64,000 bases of DNA from the NCBI RefSeq assembly GCF_001552415.1, contig NZ_BCRD01000004.1, positions 1-64,000 on the forward strand, given 5' to 3'. The notes below the pieces were generated by a model. The model saw only the letters and a program-made list of their open reading frames with translations. It was not told where the DNA came from and made no database searches. The position numbers were made by a program, and so were the translations under genes. Within the stretch, counting starts at the first letter, position 1. Every line of letters starts with the position of its first letter. The DNA is from Corynebacterium xerosis NBRC 16721 = ATCC 373 (lineage in GTDB: Bacteria; Actinomycetota; Actinomycetes; Mycobacteriales; Mycobacteriaceae). Positions 35,312-42,965 of this stretch are shown here, in pieces.

Positions 35312-36781
35312 CTAGCGCAGCTCGAGGCGGCGGCTCATGTCGGACTCGAACACGCCGGTGGGGTCGATGTCGTTGCGGATGCGCAGCCACTCGCCCATTT
35401 CGGGGTACATGGCGTGGAAGTGCTCCGCGGAGGTGCGGGACTCCTTGGCCAGGTACAGGCGGCCGCCGAACTCCATGACGCGCTTGTCCAGTTCGTCGAG
35501 GAAGGGGCCCAGGCCGCGCTTGATTGGGAAGTCGACGCACACGTTCCAGCCCGGCATCGGGTAGGACAAGTGGCCGCGGTTGCCTTCGCCGAACAGCTTG
35601 AACACGTTCAGCGCGGAGTAGTGCCCGGACTTCTGGATGTCGCGGACGATGTCCTTGAACGGCTCGACGGCGTCCATGGGCACCACGAACTGGTACTGCA
35701 GGAAGCCCTTGGAGCCGTAGCCGCGGTTCCACTCACCGATGAGGTCCAGCGGCTGGTAGAACTGCGTCAGATTCTGGACCTGGTTCTTGTAGCGGCCCGA
35801 CTTCAGCCACCACAGTTCGCCGATGGCGACCATGGACAGCTTGTTCATGGTGAACGACGGGAAGATGTCCGGCACCGTCACCAGCTGCGGGGCGTTGAAC
35901 TTCAGCGGATCCTTCGCCAGCTTCGGGGCCAGCTCCTCCAGCTGCGCCAGCGTGGCCAGCGAGCCGCGGGAGATGGCGGCGCGGCCGAGCTTCGGCTCCG
36001 GCGAGATGGCGTCGAACCACGCGGAGGAATAGGTGTAGTTGTGCTCCGAACCGTCGGAGTGGAACGCCACCGTCTCGTCGAGGTCGGCGGTCAGGTCGCC
36101 GTCGGCGATGAAGTACGCGGTCTCCGTCTTGGTCATGCGGATCTTCGCGCGGAGGATGATGCCGGTCAGGCCCATGCCGCCGACGGTGGCCCAGAACAGT
36201 TCGCCCGACGGGTCGTCGTCGGAGCCCTCCGGCTCGAGGTGCAGGATGCGGCCGTCGGCGACGAGCAGTTCCATCGACGCGACATGGTTGCCGAAGGAAC
36301 CGGCCGAGTGGTGGTTCTTGCCGTGGATGTCGGGGCCGATGGCGCCGCCGATGGTGACCTGGCGGGTGCCCGGCAGCACCGGGACCCACAGGCCGTAGGG
36401 CAGCGCGGCCTTCATCAGCTGATCCAGGGTGACGCCGCCGTCGACGTCGACGATCGCCGAATCCGGGTCGATCGAGTGGATCTGGTTGAGGGCCTGCATG
36501 TCGACGACGAGGCCGCCGGCGTTCTGGGCGGGGTCGCCGTAGGAGCGGCCCATGCCGCGCGGGATGATGCCGCGCTTGAGGTGCGACGGCTTGCCGTCGT
36601 TCTGCTCGGCGACGGCGCGCACCGCGTTGGCGATCTCCGTCACGTCGGAGGTGGAGAGCACCTCCGCGGTCGAGGGGGCGGTGCGGCCCCAGCCGGTGAG
36701 TTTCCTGGCTTCTGTGGAGACGGCTCCGGGGGCACCGTTCGAAGCGTCGGTGCTGGACGTGCCGTTGTTGTGTGCAGACAT
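35312..36781 (-). CDS. dprE1: Decaprenylphosphoryl-beta-D-ribose 2-oxidase
   Basis: 489-residue FAD oxidase of the VAO/BBE fold. It oxidises decaprenylphosphoryl ribose to the keto intermediate used by DprE2, giving the only arabinan donor. The FAD region includes [50 protein letters not shown] and [13 protein letters not shown]. The cysteine attacked by benzothiazinones in mycobacteria is present in [18 protein letters not shown] start at ATG 36781 (MSAHNNG); upstream in-frame codons to 36808 are possible but unlikely. The N-terminal 25 residues are low-complexity. Confidence 0.94.
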   Translation of the reverse strand: MSAHNNGTSSTDASNGAPGAVSTEARKLTGWGRTAPSTAEVLSTSDVTEIANAVRAVAEQNDGKPSHLKRGIIPRGMGRSYGDPAQNAGGLVVDMQALNQIHSIDPDSAIVDVDGGVTLDQLMKAALPYGLWVPVLPGTRQVTIGGAIGPDIHGKNHHSAGSFGNHVASMELLVADGRILHLEPEGSDDDPSGELFWATVGGMGLTGIILRAKIRMTKTETAYFIADGDLTADLDETVAFHSDGSEHNYTYSSAWFDAISPEPKLGRAAISRGSLATLAQLEELAPKLAKDPLKFNAPQLVTVPDIFPSFTMNKLSMVAIGELWWLKSGRYKNQVQNLTQFYQPLDLIGEWNRGYGSKGFLQYQFVVPMDAVEPFKDIVRDIQKSGHYSALNVFKLFGEGNRGHLSYPMPGWNVCVDFPIKRGLGPFLDELDKRVMEFGGRLYLAKESRTSAEHFHAMYPEMGEWLRIRNDIDPTGVFESDMSRRLELR

Positions 36782-36887
36782 CACCGCACACGCTACTCCC
36801 GGCCGCATGAGTCCACAGGGGGGCGCGCCCCGGGAGTGCGCCTAGAAATACCTGAGAATCCCGGCAGCACCGGGGTTTTCCGTCCCT

Positions 36888-36933
36888 TTTGCTTTGCGAC
36901 GGCCCGCGTGGCGCGTGGGCGTCGCAAAGCAAA
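36888..36933. repeat. Full palindromic form of the dispersed motif
   Basis: TTTGCTTTGCGACG (36888-36901) is the exact inverse of CGTCGCAAAGCAAA (36920-36933), and an adjoining GCCC/GGGC adds to the stem. It sits 10 bp before the end of the small minus-strand gene at 36943 and 107 bp upstream of dprE1. It may act as a terminator for the small gene. Confidence 0.75.
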
Positions 36934-36942
36934 GGAAGCGGC

Positions 36943-37170
36943 CTACAGGTCCATCAGGTCGCGGATCTCCTGCGGCAGCTCCTCCTGGGAGGTGATGGTG
37001 GGGCCGTCGTACTCCTCGAGGAGCCGGTACACGCGGGTGCGGCTGACGCTGTCGAGCAGAGGCAGCTCCTGGGCGACCAGGCGCGTCATCTCCGACGACA
37101 TCGGGGTGTCGGTGTGCTCCGCGGCGATGTAGACCGGGTCTTTCTTCTTCTTCCTCAGGAATCCGAACAT
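36943..37170 (-). CDS. Small basic/acidic protein, unknown function
   Basis: 75 residues: MFGFLRKKKKDPVYIAAEHT, then a helical stretch (SSEMTRLVAQELPLLDSVSRTRVYRLLEEYDGP) and an acidic end (ELPQEIRDLMDL). It looks like a soluble cytoplasmic or membrane-associating protein (hydrophobic start followed by four lysines). I do not recognise the family. It diverges from the gene at 37195 with 24 bp between starts, and the shared -10 region suggests joint control. The palindromic repeat follows its stop codon. Confidence 0.65.
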   Translation of the reverse strand: MFGFLRKKKKDPVYIAAEHTDTPMSSEMTRLVAQELPLLDSVSRTRVYRLLEEYDGPTITSQEELPQEIRDLMDL

Positions 37171-37177
37171 GACCGTG

Positions 37178-37187
37178 AGGTTATCCT
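37178..37187. promoter_or_regulatory. Overlapping divergent -10 boxes (AGGTTATCCT)
   Basis: Plus strand TATCCT (37182-37187) lies seven bases before ATG 37195. Minus strand TAACCT (37183-37178) lies seven bases before ATG 37170. Both transcripts would be leaderless and their promoters mutually exclusive. Confidence 0.5.
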
Positions 37188-37194
37188 GTTGCCC

Positions 37195-37818
37195 ATGAGC
37201 GAGGACAGCGCCACCGAAGCGGGCACCGACGCCGCGACCGCCACCGACGCCGCCGGGGCCGCCGGGGCAACGGCTCCGACGACCATCGCCGTCGTGGGCG
37301 CGCCGGGCGAATCCGGCGAGATCGCGGTGTGGCACGTGCAGCTCGCGCCGCAGTTGACCGGCGACCGGCTGTCCGGCGCCTGGCTGGTGGACCCGGCCGC
37401 CGACGCCGCCGGGGCGACGCTGGCCAACCTGTTCGCCGGGGCGGCGGTGCTGGCCGTGGGGGAGGAGGTCGACGTCGTCAAGCAGACCCCCGCGCCCCGC
37501 GTCGACCTGGCCGCGACCGTGAAGGCCCTGCGCGGCCACGTGAAGGAGCTGAGGGACCGCGTCGCCGAGGAGAAGGCCAAGCCCGGCAAGGACAAGCTGG
37601 TGTCGCCGCGCTTTCCGACGGTCGCCGACGTCGAACCCATCGAATTCGGCCACGTCGGGGAGGCCGCCGCCGGGCCCGTGCTCGCGTGGGCGCGCGGGCT
37701 GGAGGAGCTCACCGCGACGTGGTCCGAGCTGGAATCGCAGCGCCGCCGGCGTGACTACCTGCGGGAACCGTGGGGTGCGGAGTCCCGCCCCGTGCCTCTG
37801 GAGTACGCCGCGGACTGA
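37195..37818 (+). CDS. Hypothetical protein with central coiled segment
   Basis: 207 residues. The Ala/Thr-rich N-terminus is followed by a beta-rich region (IAVVGAPGESGEIAVWHVQLAP...LSGAWLVDPAADA), a charged helix likely to form a coiled coil (ATVKALRGHVKELRDRVAEEKAKPGKDK) and a C-terminal helical segment (ARGLEELTATWSELESQRRRRDYL). No signal peptide or membrane segment. I do not recognise the family. The probable leaderless start is at 37195. One motif copy encodes VVK at 37473-37483. Confidence 0.65.
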   Translation: MSEDSATEAGTDAATATDAAGAAGATAPTTIAVVGAPGESGEIAVWHVQLAPQLTGDRLSGAWLVDPAADAAGATLANLFAGAAVLAVGEEVDVVKQTPAPRVDLAATVKALRGHVKELRDRVAEEKAKPGKDKLVSPRFPTVADVEPIEFGHVGEAAAGPVLAWARGLEELTATWSELESQRRRRDYLREPWGAESRPVPLEYAAD

Positions 37819-37874
37819 CCCCGCCGCGAGGTGGGGAGGGGCTTCGGGGCACGGCGGGGTTCGGGGAGCGTCGG

Positions 37875-37880
37875 TACGCT
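37875..37880 (+). promoter_or_regulatory. -10 box upstream of the frameshifted pRiA4b-like gene
   Basis: TACGCT followed by seven bases (TGGGGCC) and ATG 37888; no Shine-Dalgarno sequence. Confidence 0.45.
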
Positions 37881-37887
37881 TGGGGCC

Positions 37888-38948
37888 ATGTCGACGGACA
37901 CCGACAACGTCATCGCCTTCCCGGGCGTGCGCGTGGCCGCGGAACCGGCCACGCTGATCATCGGTGCCGTTTTGGCGGAGGAGCCCCAGGTGGTGCACCG
38001 GCAGTTCGGCATCAACGACCGGCTGACGCTGCGGGAGCTTTCCGACGCGCTGCGCGTCATGTTCGGCTGGCCCGGCGAATCCGCCCCGACCAAGTTCACC
38101 CTGGAAGGCTCGACGGGGATCGCGGGGGCGCCGGGGTTCGACGCGGGGATGAGCGTCAACGTGCCGCTGGACACCGTCATCGGGGACGTGCTGCAGGACG
38201 TCGGCGACACGCTGACCTGGCACTGGGGGTTGTGGGACCACCGGCTCGACGTGCGCGAGGCCTTCGCCCGCGACGAGGCGACGCCCTGTGCATCGGCGGA
38301 TCGGGGACCATCGACGGGCTGTGGCGCGGCGGCCGCGTCGCCAACGTCGCGGGGCCGGGTGGTGCCGGCCGGGGCACCGGCCAGGGCGGGGACGGGGACG
38401 CCGGTGCTGCTGCGGGAGATCCGCGAGGCGGCAACGCCGGCAACCCGGGCAGTGCGGCGGGCGGACCCGACATCGCCGCCATCAACGAGCTGCTCACCGG
38501 CGAACAGTCCATCCGCAACACGCTGGCCACCGCCCGCGACGATGTCGTGGACCTCATCGAGCGGTCCGGCGTCTTCGAGTTCGTGCCCCTGCTGCAGGCT
38601 CTGGATCTGCGGCGCAACCCCGGCTGCGCGTGCATCGCCGATGACTGCGACCGCATGCGCGTCCTGCCCGCCGAGGACGCCGACGACCACGCCGGCCGCG
38701 ACGCCGCGCTGGCCACCCTGCTGTGCCTGTCGGCGCTGACCGACCAGGACATCCGCCACGACGTCACCTCGCACGTCATGGATGCGCTGGGGTGGGTCGC
38801 CGACGACGGCACGCCGTTGACCGGCGAAGACGTCGAGGAACTGTGCTCGGCGACGTGGGCGGTGCTGGAGGAGGTCGGGGTGGTCGGCGACGAGCAGGTG
38901 GGGGTCGTGGAGAAGCTCGACCTGCTGCGCGAGGCCCTGCGGCGCTGA
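37888..38948 (+). pseudogene. Frameshifted plasmid pRiA4b ORF-3-like protein
   Basis: The reading frame from ATG 37888 encodes HRQFGINDRLTLRELSDALRVMFGW and TLTWHWGLWDHRLDVREAFARDEA, features of pRiA4b ORF-3-type proteins. Near 38277-38281 coding switches frame: the other frame resumes as DALCIGGSGTIDGLW and continues with good codon use to the stop at 38948 (LDLLREALRR). A single missing base there would restore one protein of about 353 residues. This is either a real disruption or an assembly error. A Gly/Ala-rich spacer (38340-38480) separates the halves. Function unknown. Confidence 0.65.
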
Positions 38949-39014
38949 CCTGGCGGCCACCCCTGCAAGCGCTTTTCCACCTCTGCGTGTCCGGATGCGC
39001 AGGATTCTGCCCGA

Positions 39015-39108
39015 CTTAGTGCCTGAATCCTCCAGAGTTTTAAAGAGGGAATCCTGACCTGCGGTTTTGTGGACCGGCAAATGAACTCTGGAGGATCTGA
39101 GCACTAAG
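39015..39108 (+). repeat. Palindromic element, left copy (brackets gene B)
   Basis: 94 bp. The left arm CTTAGTGCCTGAATCCTCC continues to 39039 and pairs with 39084-39108, with four central mismatches. The 44-base centre contains GGTTTTGTGG. A related copy in the same orientation lies at 40269-40363. It starts 66 bp after the end of the frameshifted gene and stops 95 bp before gene B. Confidence 0.8.
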
Positions 39109-39203
39109 CTCTCGCCGAGGACGCCGCTCGATGGCCGGATTGGCCCGCCGCCCCCGCCGAAACTCGTCATGCGGGGGCGCATCGGCCGTGCGAGAGTCTC
39201 CGC

Positions 39204-40253
39204 GTGAATCAATCCACGGGGGACCACGGGGAAAATCGCGGCAAGACAACGCAGTCGAAGTCGGTGAAGCCGAAAAGACGCAAACGCCTCCGCGAAATCG
39301 GCGGCAAGCTGACGGGCATCCAGCCGGGCACCATCCGCACGCGGCGCCAACTCCTTGACGGCGGCATGACCCGCCTGGAGCTCGAGCGAGCGCTGGCGAA
39401 CGGAACGATCGCCCGAGTCGAGCGCGGGCGATACCGCTTCGAGGTCTCGGGCCTGCGGACCCGGATGGGCCTGGTCCTCGCGGTGGCCCCGGACGCGGTC
39501 TTCTCCCACCGGGTCGCGGCGCATCTCCACGGCCTGCGGAAACGGGAGCCGGATTACATGGACGTTGTCGTCCCGCCGTCGCGCCGGGACGTCGCCGGGT
39601 GCCTGACCAGGCGACGCGAGTCCGTGCAGGTCAACACGATCGACGGCGTGCCGGTGACGTCGCTGGCGGAAACTCTCGTCGATCTTCTCGAACTGTGGGG
39701 TCCCGAGGTCGTGGCGGACGCGCTCGACCGGAAGCTGCCGACGGCGGCGTCGCGAAGCAAACTTGTGCATGACCTCGAAGAACTGCCCGCCCACCAGCGC
39801 AATCGCCTGCGCCCTCTGGTCGAGTGGGCCCCGGAGCGCCGGCGTTCGCTGAAGGAGGGGCGACTGGCGCGTGCGCTGAACCTGCGCGGCTACGAAATCG
39901 AGCTGAACCAGTGGATCGGGCCGTACGAGTGGGACCTCGTGCATGTGGCGGCGCGGCTGGTCATCGAGTTCGATTCGAAGAAATTCCACATGGACGAGGA
40001 CGTTTTCCGCGAGGATCGCGCGCGACAGAACAACCTCGTGCGCAGGGGTTTCGCGATTCTGCGCTACACGGACGATGATCTGTGGCTGCGTTTCGACGAA
40101 GTCGTCACCGAGATTGCCCGCACCATCGATCAGCTGCTCGGCGGCCCGCGCGTCGAGGGGGAGTGGGACGTGCGCCGGTGCCGCGACCTCTATTTCGAGC
40201 GCTGGGACCGGTTGGAGCATTGGGAGCGCGATCGCGAGTGGGCCGGGGCCTGA
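39204..40253 (+). CDS. AbiEi-like winged-helix protein with DUF559/PD-(D/E)xK domain (gene B)
   Basis: 349 residues from GTG 39204. A basic 30-residue N-terminus precedes an AbiEi-type winged helix (IRTRRQLLDGGMTRLELERALANGTIARVERGRYRF) and a middle region (MGLVLAVAPDAVFSHRVAAHLHGL...VNTIDGVPVTSLAETLVDLLE). The C-terminal DUF559-like nuclease core is WDLVHVAARLVIEFDSKKFH, then EDRARQNNLVRRGFAILRYTDDDLW. D, E and K residues are placed as in PD-(D/E)xK enzymes. It shares architecture but little sequence with gene A at 19420. No toxin partner is adjacent. The start codon has no good ribosome-binding site; later starts are possible. Confidence 0.72.
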   Translation: MNQSTGDHGENRGKTTQSKSVKPKRRKRLREIGGKLTGIQPGTIRTRRQLLDGGMTRLELERALANGTIARVERGRYRFEVSGLRTRMGLVLAVAPDAVFSHRVAAHLHGLRKREPDYMDVVVPPSRRDVAGCLTRRRESVQVNTIDGVPVTSLAETLVDLLELWGPEVVADALDRKLPTAASRSKLVHDLEELPAHQRNRLRPLVEWAPERRRSLKEGRLARALNLRGYEIELNQWIGPYEWDLVHVAARLVIEFDSKKFHMDEDVFREDRARQNNLVRRGFAILRYTDDDLWLRFDEVVTEIARTIDQLLGGPRVEGEWDVRRCRDLYFERWDRLEHWERDREWAGA

Positions 40254-40268
40254 CGACTTGGGCGGAGG

Positions 40269-40363
40269 CTTAGTGCTCGGATTCTCCAGACTTTTTGCGT
40301 GGGGTCCCGCGAGCTGGGGTTTTGTGGCAGCGATTTTGGGGTCTGGAGGATTCGGGCACTAAG
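40269..40363 (+). repeat. Palindromic element, right copy (brackets gene B)
   Basis: 95 bp, beginning 15 bp after the gene B stop. CTTAGTGCTCGGATTCTCC continues to 40291 and pairs with 40341-40363 with three mismatches. Compared with the left copy, CCAGAG/CTCTGG has become CCAGAC/GTCTGG, a compensatory change. GGTTTTGTGG again lies in the centre. Confidence 0.8.
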
Positions 40364-40407
40364 CCCGTGGCGCCGGGTGGTTTTGTGGCGGGCGGCGCGC
40401 GGTGGCG

Positions 40408-40413
40408 TAGGCT
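40408..40413 (+). promoter_or_regulatory. -10 box for leaderless GtrA-family transcript
   Basis: TAGGCT, eight bases before GTG 40422, without a Shine-Dalgarno sequence. Confidence 0.5.
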
Positions 40414-40421
40414 TCCGTTCC

Positions 40422-41024
40422 GTGAACAAGGCCCACGACGACTCCACCAGCGACGACCGCGCGAACGATGCCGGCCGCAATGCCGCGAACGCCGCCGAGG
40501 GCAACGGCGGCGCGACCGGTGACGTGAACGACTCCACCAGCGCAGATTCGACCCGCGGCACCGACGGCATCCGCGCCGAGAAGTCCGCGACGGCACCGCT
40601 GGCCGACAAGCCGCGCGACGATCACGGGCTGATGGTGCAGATGACGCGTTTCATCATCTCCGGCGTCATCGCGGCGGTGGTCGACTTCGGCACGTTGATC
40701 ATCATGAACTGGGTGTTCGGCGTCGACCGCACGGTGTCGAAGGCGGTCGCCTGGGTGTTTGGCACGATCACGGCGTACATGATCAATCGGCGGTGGACGT
40801 TCAAGGCGGAGGCGTCGGGGAAGCGTCTGGCGGCGGTGGCGGCGCTGTATCTGACCACGTTCGCGGTGCAGAACGCGATTTTCTGGGCGGCGCCGTTCCT
40901 GCTGGTGGATCAGTGGGGCTGGGGCCGCGGGTTGAGCGACACGGTGGCGTTCGTCGTGGCGCAGGGCGTGGCCACGGTGGTGAACTTCATCGTGCAGCGC
41001 ACGGTGATCTTCAAGGTCGAGTAA
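40422..41024 (+). CDS. GtrA-family membrane protein (Rv3789-like)
   Basis: 200 residues. An Asp/Ala/Asn-rich N-terminus of about 65 residues is followed by four membrane helices: QMTRFIISGVIAAVVDFGTLIIMNW, KAVAWVFGTITAYMINRRWTF, LAAVAALYLTTFAVQNAIFW and DTVAFVVAQGVATVVNFIVQRTVIFK. These are GtrA signatures. The mycobacterial counterpart Rv3789 adjoins dprE1 and is implicated in arabinan precursor translocation or anchoring of AftA. Here it is 3.6 kb away, separated by the accessory block, and reads toward glfT2. Confidence 0.82.
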   Translation: MNKAHDDSTSDDRANDAGRNAANAAEGNGGATGDVNDSTSADSTRGTDGIRAEKSATAPLADKPRDDHGLMVQMTRFIISGVIAAVVDFGTLIIMNWVFGVDRTVSKAVAWVFGTITAYMINRRWTFKAEASGKRLAAVAALYLTTFAVQNAIFWAAPFLLVDQWGWGRGLSDTVAFVVAQGVATVVNFIVQRTVIFKVE

Positions 41025-41063
41025 AGGCGGGCGAGTCCGATGGGCGGTTCGCCGCCCGGTCGC

Positions 41064-41069
41064 TACCCT
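41064..41069 (+). promoter_or_regulatory. -10 box for leaderless glfT2 transcript
   Basis: TACCCT, six bases (GGGGCC) before GTG 41076; no Shine-Dalgarno sequence. Confidence 0.5.
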
Positions 41070-41075
41070 GGGGCC

Positions 41076-42965
41076 GTGAGCAACTCCAGCGATGACGCCG
41101 ATTTCACCCCCGATACCACCGCAAATGCCGCCGAGGGCATGACCGTCCAGCGCGTGCTGTTCGCCCCGCCGGCGGACTGGATCGACCCGGACCTGTACTT
41201 CACGGTCAAGGGCGCGGACGGGGCGGCCGGCTCGGCGACCCCGTCGCGCACGGCGATCGAGCTCGGGCCGCGGACCACGGTGGCCACGGACACGTACTTC
41301 GGCCGCTTCCGCGCCTCCCAGTGGCAGCGGTGGACGACGGTGCCGGAGGTGACCATCCGCGGCCGCGTCCGCGGCGACGTCCGCGTCCGCGCGTACACCG
41401 AGGACATCGGCGGCCACCTGCGCCTGGAGGCGTCGCACGCCCGGGCCACCGCCGCGGACATCGCCACCAGCCCGGAGTCCGACATCGCGCTGACGGTCCC
41501 GCTGGACCGTTTCGCCGACGGTGGCGCCATCCACGTCGTCGTCGATTCCGGCGACGCCGGCGGTGCCGTGGAAGACCTGCGCTACACCGTCGCGGCGGAT
41601 CAGGTGCGCCGGGACATCCCGACGGACATCGTCATCTGCTCCTTCAACCGCCCCGTCGACTGCGCCAACACCGTCGCCACGCTCGCCGACGATCTCGCGG
41701 CGCTCGAGCGCGTCCGCACCATCCGGGTCGTCGACCAGGGCGACCAGCACCCGGAGGACCAGCCCGACTTCCAGCGTGCACGGCGGATCCTGGGTGAGCG
41801 CCTGAACGTCGTCAAGCAACCCAACCTCGGCGGTGCGGGAGGCTTCTCGCGTGGCATGCGCGACGCCACCGCGGCCGGCGACTGCCAGATCCTGCTCACC
41901 GACGACGACATCCGCCCCGAGCCGGAGACCACTTTGCGGCTGTCGGCGCTGGCGTGCTGCGCCGCGAAGCCGATGCTGCTCGGCGCGCAGATGCTGTTCC
42001 TGTACAACCCGACGCACCTGTTCCGCACCGGCGAGGTCTTCGACTGGAAGTCGCTGACCGTGCTGGAAAACGACGACCTGTACGCCAAGGCCGACGTCGA
42101 CGTGCGGGAGAACCACCAGCTGCGCCGCCTCGGCGTGGACTACAACGCGTGGTGGACGTGCTTGGTGCCGTCGCAGGTGGTCGAGGAAATCGGCCTCGCG
42201 CTGCCCCTGTTCTTCCAGTACGACGACATCGACTTCGGGTACCGGGCCGCCAAGGCGGGCTTTCCGACGGACACCGTGCCCGGTGCCGCGGTGTGGCACG
42301 CGGATTTCTACTGGAAGGACGTCGAGAACGCGGCGCAGTACTTTGGGTTGCGCAACGGGCTGATCGCCACGTCGGTGCACGGCCCGGTCACCGCGAAGGA
42401 CGTCGTGGGCACCGTCACCCGTCGCATTCTGTCCAACATCGTGTCCATGCGCTACGGCCTGGCGTGGACGCAGATGGAGGCCGTGCGCGACATGCTGCGC
42501 GGCCCGTCGGTGCTGGACCAGGCCTCGCAGGGCGACTTCGGGCGGATCTCCGCCGGCCGCGCCGAGTACCCCGAGACGAAGCTGCTGCCGCTGTCGGACA
42601 TGCCCGCCGGCCTGTCGCCGGTGCGCCCGCCGACGCGGGAGATCGCCAGCGACGACCGGACCTTCGCCAAGCGCGTCGCCTACACGCAGATGGGCAAGAA
42701 GCGCCCGGGCCCCGTGGCCGTGGCCTTCGAGGACGCGTTCTGGTGGCACATCTCCACCTTCGACGAGGTGTGGGTGACCGACGCGTCGCAGTCCGGCGTG
42801 CGCCACCTGGTGCGCGACCGCGACCGCGAGCTGAAGCTGCGCTCCGAGCTGATCGGCCTGATGGGCCGGCTCAACTCCGAGTGGGATTCCATCCGCGACC
42901 AGTGGCGCGGCGCGGTGCCGCAGCTGACCGCCGCGGACAACTGGGAGAAGTTCTTCGGGGCCTAG
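41076..42965 (+). CDS. glfT2: Galactofuranosyltransferase GlfT2
   Basis: 629-residue GT2-family polymerase that builds the galactan chain with alternating 1,5 and 1,6 bonds from UDP-galactofuranose. It has an N-terminal beta domain, then PTDIVICSFNRPVDCANTVATLADD, VKQPNLGGAGGFSRGM, the metal-binding TDDDIRPEPETTLRL, and an acceptor/catalytic region around FFQYDDIDFGYRAAKAGF with AVWHADFYWKD. The C-terminal helical region mediates tetramer formation in the mycobacterial enzyme. I chose GTG 41076, six bases after a TACCCT box, over the upstream ATG at 41040. It ends tail to tail with glfT1 on a shared CTAG. Confidence 0.95.
   Translation: MSNSSDDADFTPDTTANAAEGMTVQRVLFAPPADWIDPDLYFTVKGADGAAGSATPSRTAIELGPRTTVATDTYFGRFRASQWQRWTTVPEVTIRGRVRGDVRVRAYTEDIGGHLRLEASHARATAADIATSPESDIALTVPLDRFADGGAIHVVVDSGDAGGAVEDLRYTVAADQVRRDIPTDIVICSFNRPVDCANTVATLADDLAALERVRTIRVVDQGDQHPEDQPDFQRARRILGERLNVVKQPNLGGAGGFSRGMRDATAAGDCQILLTDDDIRPEPETTLRLSALACCAAKPMLLGAQMLFLYNPTHLFRTGEVFDWKSLTVLENDDLYAKADVDVRENHQLRRLGVDYNAWWTCLVPSQVVEEIGLALPLFFQYDDIDFGYRAAKAGFPTDTVPGAAVWHADFYWKDVENAAQYFGLRNGLIATSVHGPVTAKDVVGTVTRRILSNIVSMRYGLAWTQMEAVRDMLRGPSVLDQASQGDFGRISAGRAEYPETKLLPLSDMPAGLSPVRPPTREIASDDRTFAKRVAYTQMGKKRPGPVAVAFEDAFWWHISTFDEVWVTDASQSGVRHLVRDRDRELKLRSELIGLMGRLNSEWDSIRDQWRGAVPQLTAADNWEKFFGA

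Noticed and set aside
19420..40253. Genes A and B as type IV toxin-antitoxin systems
   Set aside because: Only the AbiEi-like half is present. No AbiEii nucleotidyltransferase gene lies next to either, and a nuclease-like domain is fused instead.
39015..40363. Gene B hairpins as plain intrinsic terminators
   Set aside because: No U-tract follows either stem, the loops are about 44-50 bases, and the left copy lies upstream of the gene. Termination is not excluded but does not explain the pairing.
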